From: Xanthostigma xanthostigma
Lineage: Eukaryota > Arthropoda > Insecta > Raphidioptera > Raphidiidae
Assembly: GCA_963575645.1 (NCBI GenBank)
Contig: OY754476.1
Span: 992,001-1,056,000 of the forward strand
Direction: 5' to 3'
Length of the DNA stretch: 64,000 nt
The position numbers and the translations under genes are program-made. Below are positions 59,074 to 64,000 of the stretch, piece by piece; positions within the stretch are counted from its first letter, which is position 1, and every line of letters begins with the position of its first letter. The notes under the pieces are model-generated. The model did no database searches, was not told where the DNA came from, and worked only from the letters and a program-made list of their open reading frames with translations.

Positions 59074-59330
59074 TTACAGTCTGTGATAATACCGTTCCGT
59101 CACGAATGACTCCGCGCGACTACAACACAGTGTACGGAAAATAAATGTGGCACCGTGGTTGTTGGTTTCACCCCACCCAGATTCCTGCGTGCGCATGACC
59201 TGGGCCCTCTCTTTCTCTTCTCTACCGAAGCCTCCTTGTCTCGGAGACAACTTACGGGGCCGAGAGCTCATCGCAAATATCTTAAAATTTTTGTAAAGTC
59301 TAATATTTAAGAAAAGGTGTAAATAAACAG
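59074..59330 (-). promoter_or_regulatory. GC-rich island with ORF and GTAAGT, candidate first exon/promoter
   Basis: Unusually GC-rich for this window (59150-59270). On the minus strand a 65-codon ORF starts MSSRPRKLSPRQGGFGREE, and seven codons in, the sequence reads CCCC|GTAAGT (59255-59250), a possible donor. It lies upstream of PlexA on the same strand, so it could be a PlexA 5' exon or promoter, or a gene of its own. Nothing in the sequence decides. Confidence 0.2.
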
Positions 59331-59795
59331 TTTTGAAAAAACTTCAATTTGTCACAGAGTTAATTTATCGAGTAGAATTTATGAAAAAAAAAACATCCAG
59401 ATCTCATTTTTATAAAATAGACTAAAGTCAGAACGTTATTGATAACATTTCCTCTCCTCTTTTTAATGAGCCAATAAAAATTGTGGATTTCCATTTAAAA
59501 AAAAAAAACAAAGTTGCGGTTGCCTGTCGATTTTCATAAATTTGAACTCAATAATTTACCCTTGTGCATGCCAAATTTCAGCTTTTTAAAACAAGTTTTT
59601 TACAGCTTTTGAAACGTCTCGACACCAGATGTTCCGATCGCTGACTTAAACCCTAACTTCTATAACCCACAAGGTAAATATTTACAAAAATCTTGCAAGT
59701 TTTGACAACGATCTCTTGTGGTCTATTACAGCAGTTATTACTATGCTGCACATGCACATAACCACTGTGACGTCATAGTGACCATCGGTCTACAC

Positions 59796-60412
59796 CAGAG
59801 GTTCCCAAACTTGTTTTCTCATAGACCACTTTCAAAATTTTGCTGGTTCCGGTGGACCCCCTGCAGCTACATTTCTATCATATTCCCAAAACTCGACAAC
59901 AAATGTGAAGATTAGATCTAACTATGGAAATTTGCGTTGCGGCTGAGTTCCAACCACGAATGGGAAGTTTTCTAAATGAAATTAAGTGAGAATTGATTGG
60001 TTAATAATTAATTGATTGTGCTGTGAATGGATGTCAAAAAAGTAAAGTTGTCCAATCAAAAAAGTGATTCCATCCAACTTTATTTTTTTGACATCTACTC
60101 ACAGCACAAGGAACCAATCAATTCTCATTTATTTCATTTAGAAGACTCCCCATTCGGAGTGGTAAAAATAAAATGAAAAATAGTATATTTTTTGTGTTGT
60201 ATTTTCGCTGAGCTTCTTAAAATATTATCTGCCTACATTGATAGGTAAAGTCAAGCCAACATTTTAGTTTTTCACTATCGAAAGCAGATACATTCTCGTG
60301 GACCCCCGCTTACGAACTGTGAACCCCCATTTTTTTGTCACGCCAACGTAGATCCCCGTTGAGTCTCCCGTGGACTCCTGGGAATGCACCTGGACCACTT
60401 TGGGAACCACTG
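59796..60412. mobile_element. hAT-type element with nested hairpin (617 bp)
   Basis: TIRs CAGAGGTTCCCAAACTTG and, inverted, CAGTGGTTCCCAAAGTGG. 8-bp target duplication with one mismatch: GTCTACAC (59788-59795) and GTCTACGC (60413-60420). The interior (about 59950-60165) is a second hairpin: GTGAGAATTGATTGGTT and GTGCTGTGAATGGATGTC face their inverses. Confidence 0.85.
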
Positions 60413-60420
60413 GTCTACGC

Positions 60421-63400
60421 TCTACAGTAACCACTCGCTTGTCCATCCGTTAAGACAAGAGAAAGAATTACATCCATGGGTTGGAGCACTCTTATCCCCA
60501 ATACATATAGTACCAATATCAAGTTCGTCTTCAATGAAATTTTGAACAGCATCCTTAATGCATAATATGTTCATTTAAATCTCTAAATTGCAATCCCGTA
60601 ATATATTATTGAGTAGTTGTCGTGTTATAGATAATAAATTAAATTTCTTTAATAGTAACCCCCTCCCCCTACGAAACGAGACGTAATTCAAGTAATTTTA
60701 GACTGTGTGACGTCAGAAAGGCATCACTGACGAAAGCTGTAGGTACACTGCATTAAACACAACAGAGATTATTTATCTGTACTGTCAAGTGTATATCTAT
60801 ATTTTCACTCACTGCTCATTCCCCTTTTGTTAATTAAGAAAGCAATTAGAAATAAAAAAAGAACAAGAATCATTAAAGGTGCAGCTTCCTATCGCGCTCG
60901 TGTCGATTTCTTGGATTCGTTTATTATCAAAAGCCAAGTACACCAAATCAGCCATGCGTTGATTATGCCTTTGAAAGTCTCTGATTAGCGTTGGGTTGAG
61001 TGATCTTTTTTTTCATTTTTATCATGAAAATAGAAGAAATGTCCCTGACTCTGTGCTGACTACGGCCCTGGCATGCACTCTCGATAACGTGAACAAAACT
61101 TATGACTCATGTAGCTCTCATGGCTGTATAGCTACACTACAGGTAGCAATATTCAATTCTTTCCTGCAGATTTGGTTGCATGGAAACATTTATTTTAAAC
61201 CGAGTTGTTTCGAGTCAAAGCTCATAAAATTATCTAGATTTTTGCACTTGGTTCAATAATGCCTAAAGTGGAGTGCTTGTTTAAACGAAAAGGTCACCAT
61301 ATTACAAAAACAACACTCTTTGATTCAAATAATGAAAATGGTCAGCGAAACATTACACCGTACGAAAAAACTTTAGAATATGGATAAACATACATAATTG
61401 AAAAATATATATTCGTTATAAATAAATTTTAAATTTGTTTTCACTTGTAATAAAAATTTAATTTTTGGTGTCTTTTTCAATAGCAATAAATATAATACGA
61501 CAATTTGTTAGATTGAACACCCCTAGTTTTGTTATGTTCACGCTATCGAGCATCTAATTCTACTGTATTTGCAGAACTACAAAAGTGAATAAATTCAAAG
61601 CATTCATATAAGAATGTGCATTCTTAAAGATAAGAATTTAAAAAACAGGACGTTTTATCAGCCCAAATTAAATATTATAGTTTACGTGATGAAATCGACC
61701 CCTGGACAAAGAGAATCATATATATGTACGATAAATAACATAAACAAAATCGTCAGCTAAGAAGATAATTCACTATTTTCTGAAGGTTTATGTTATAGAC
61801 GCATAATTCAAACCTATTTCAAACACTAACGCGAATATATTTCATACTATTTTTCCAATAATGGAGCCCTAAAAATATTCATAAATGTCTGTTACGTAGG
61901 CATTATACAAGAAAGATTTAGTGCTTAGACTACACAAAGCTTCCTATCGCAACTCGTTTGTTTATACTATAAAATAAGCATGGGTATTTTATTCAGCATT
62001 ATTTCATACTAGTTCAAATTGTTGAGAATTACTATAATAATGAAGATGCAATAACAGTTATCAAAGGTGTAAAAAGTTTATAGATCGCGTAGGCAATGGC
62101 AAAAATGCACTCTTCACCATTAATAATAAAAATAACTTTTATACAAAAGATTTGTGCTTATAACAATTAAATTATTGCACGCATTTCAATATAGCGCTCA
62201 ATTCTTACAATAAACAACACCCATAAGAAATAAATTAATTTGATTCGTCAAGAATCGTCACCTGCAGAGCTCGGACGTACGGTACACATCAACCGATGTG
62301 TTCGCGATTTGTTGACATTTAAATTTTATGGCTTATTATATACAAACTTGAAATCATGGTTTCATTTTAAAAAAAACATGCTAATTTTCGAGAAAATGCT
62401 TTGACACGCAAAGAGATAATACAATTACGTATCACAATTAAGGAAATTTAGTATGTATATTAAATAGAAATTAATTCTTGTAAATTGCATTGCCAAGTTT
62501 TTCAATATTTATATGGGGTCATAATGAACAAGTCATTGAAATGACATTGCATCATAAACAATAACATTTTTATCATTGCAATTAAATTACAAATTAACAA
62601 TTAAATTCGTTTTATCAATGTTGTTAATATTTTGTGATACAATAATTATTTATAACAATAATTTAAATAACCTTGAACATGACGTGTGTTATGAGAAAAA
62701 TGCAACAAATATAACGACACCTCGTCTATTAAAATCGGTCCACATATTTGGGCTCTAGAAAGGAACAATCTAAGTATACACCCACGAAGATAAGTAGTAG
62801 GCTGTACTAAAATCATAACCCTTCCTTTTGGCTCTGTCGTTATACGATAAAAAAATATTACTATACACATAGTTGTAAATGACTTGATTACTTATAATTA
62901 CGCAATTTATAAGGGTAACGGTTATATGAAACACAGAAAAATGATAATATAGGTATATAATTATTATATATCACGGACAGTTTGATGGTTCCGCAAACAT
63001 AATTGATAAGCATCCTTTTTCAAAAGTAATAGTAGGTATTAGTTATTACATACCCTGAAGCCATAGGTTGCGGTTTAAAAAAAAAAGTTATTACATATGT
63101 AATGTTACAAATAAAGATATTACAATCTTTATCATAACAATTGTTTGTATATTTCTCCATATTTTTGAAAATATTAGATTAGCTGTATGAGTTTTTGTTT
63201 TGCTTACAGGCGAAATTTTTTTCAAAATTCAAGCATGTCATATTAGTAAACGCAATACAATTTAGCTTACCTCTGTCTCAAGAAAAGTACTTTTCGCTAA
63301 CTGACAAAAAAAAGCAATCACAATTATTCTTAGCAATCACTTTATGAAATAGGTCTAATAATATATCAATGGTAACGACTTTTATACACAATTTAATTGT

Positions 63401-64000
63401 ATAAACAATATTATCATTACTAATTTAGTATTAATTAAGTTCACCAATCTCAAAAGATTACTGTAGGAATTAATTTGAAGAATGCCCTTTGTATTTTAGT
63501 GGCAGAAGTTTTCAATAACAATTATATAATTATTAACAACATTACATTTTTTGAAGGAGAGTAACAGATATTTGTTTATTTTTGATGGGCATTACGCTTT
63601 CGAGAAACACTAAGTAGCATTACAATTAGGAAAAATACTGCTAGTTAAAATAAATTACAGTTATTATTTTATTAGATAACAAGTCAGTACATATAAATAA
63701 AGAAAACTAACTGCTGTTGCACCTAATTATTTTTATTAGAACATTTCTTTGGAATAAAAAAAATAATAAAAAATCGGTTCACCTAAGCAGAATAAACATG
63801 CCGGTGTGAAGTTTATTGTTATTTTTTTTTAATCCTCTGTTATATTTGAATAGTTATTAAACGTATTGTTAATTGCTCAAATAAACTCTTTATTACTGTA
63901 TTAACATTGTTGTTTAGTATTGTTCCTTCTTTACTACCAAAATATGAAACCATGCAAGAGCACAATGATACGCATGCGCATGCTTTCATGAAGTGTTTTG
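60421..64000. other. No gene seen
   Basis: 3.6 kb of AT-rich sequence. The longest ORF is 87 codons (60996-61259), with no family signal. I recognised no repeats. It could be intergenic or PlexA 5' intron. Confidence 0.45.

Overview
This is an AT-rich stretch of animal nuclear DNA, almost certainly from an insect. The one recognisable host gene fragment is the first coding exon of Plexin A (46484-47641, minus strand), a 386-residue piece very close to insect PlexA. The repeat landscape points to Lepidoptera: the CCGACTTC repeat, the GACGGGTTGCACTCC repeat, and Helitrons opening with TCTATACTAATAT all resemble families I know from moths and butterflies. That assignment rests on memory of repeat families, not on a search.

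Layout. 1-46.4 kb: downstream of the PlexA exon on its own strand, so probably largely inside PlexA introns. I found no further PlexA exon here. It is packed with mobile elements: a Jockey/CR1-like LINE tail (0.8-1.3 kb); four copies of a non-autonomous Helitron that has captured a tRNA-Lys-like sequence; five copies of a second Helitron family; four short hairpin relics of a Penelope-like element; six hAT-type elements flanked by 8-bp target duplications (one of them with a transposase tail) plus a separate hAT transposase relic without visible ends; a mariner relic next to a 737-bp foldback; and a 1.46-kb near-perfect palindrome (43.8-45.3 kb). 46.5-47.7 kb: PlexA exon with signal peptide, most of the Sema domain, a clean phase-0 donor and a candidate 5' UTR acceptor. 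47.9-56.7 kb: an array of 21 tandem units of about 255-270 bp, split by an apparently intact Penelope-like retroelement (49303-52098; 741-residue RT plus GIY-YIG ORF) and by a foldback element (about 54998-55457). 56.7-64 kb: mostly unannotated AT-rich DNA with two weak exon/promoter candidates and one hAT element containing an inner hairpin.

How it works together: there is no operon or pathway here. One developmental receptor gene has a large, transposon-filled 5' region. The most informative features are the mobile elements. One Penelope-like family appears both as a full-length copy and as ORF-less inverted-repeat copies, each with its own target duplication. The full-length copy sits in a tandem array whose paralogous unit preserves the empty target site. 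Most short ORFs in the window are shadows of repeats and are not reported.
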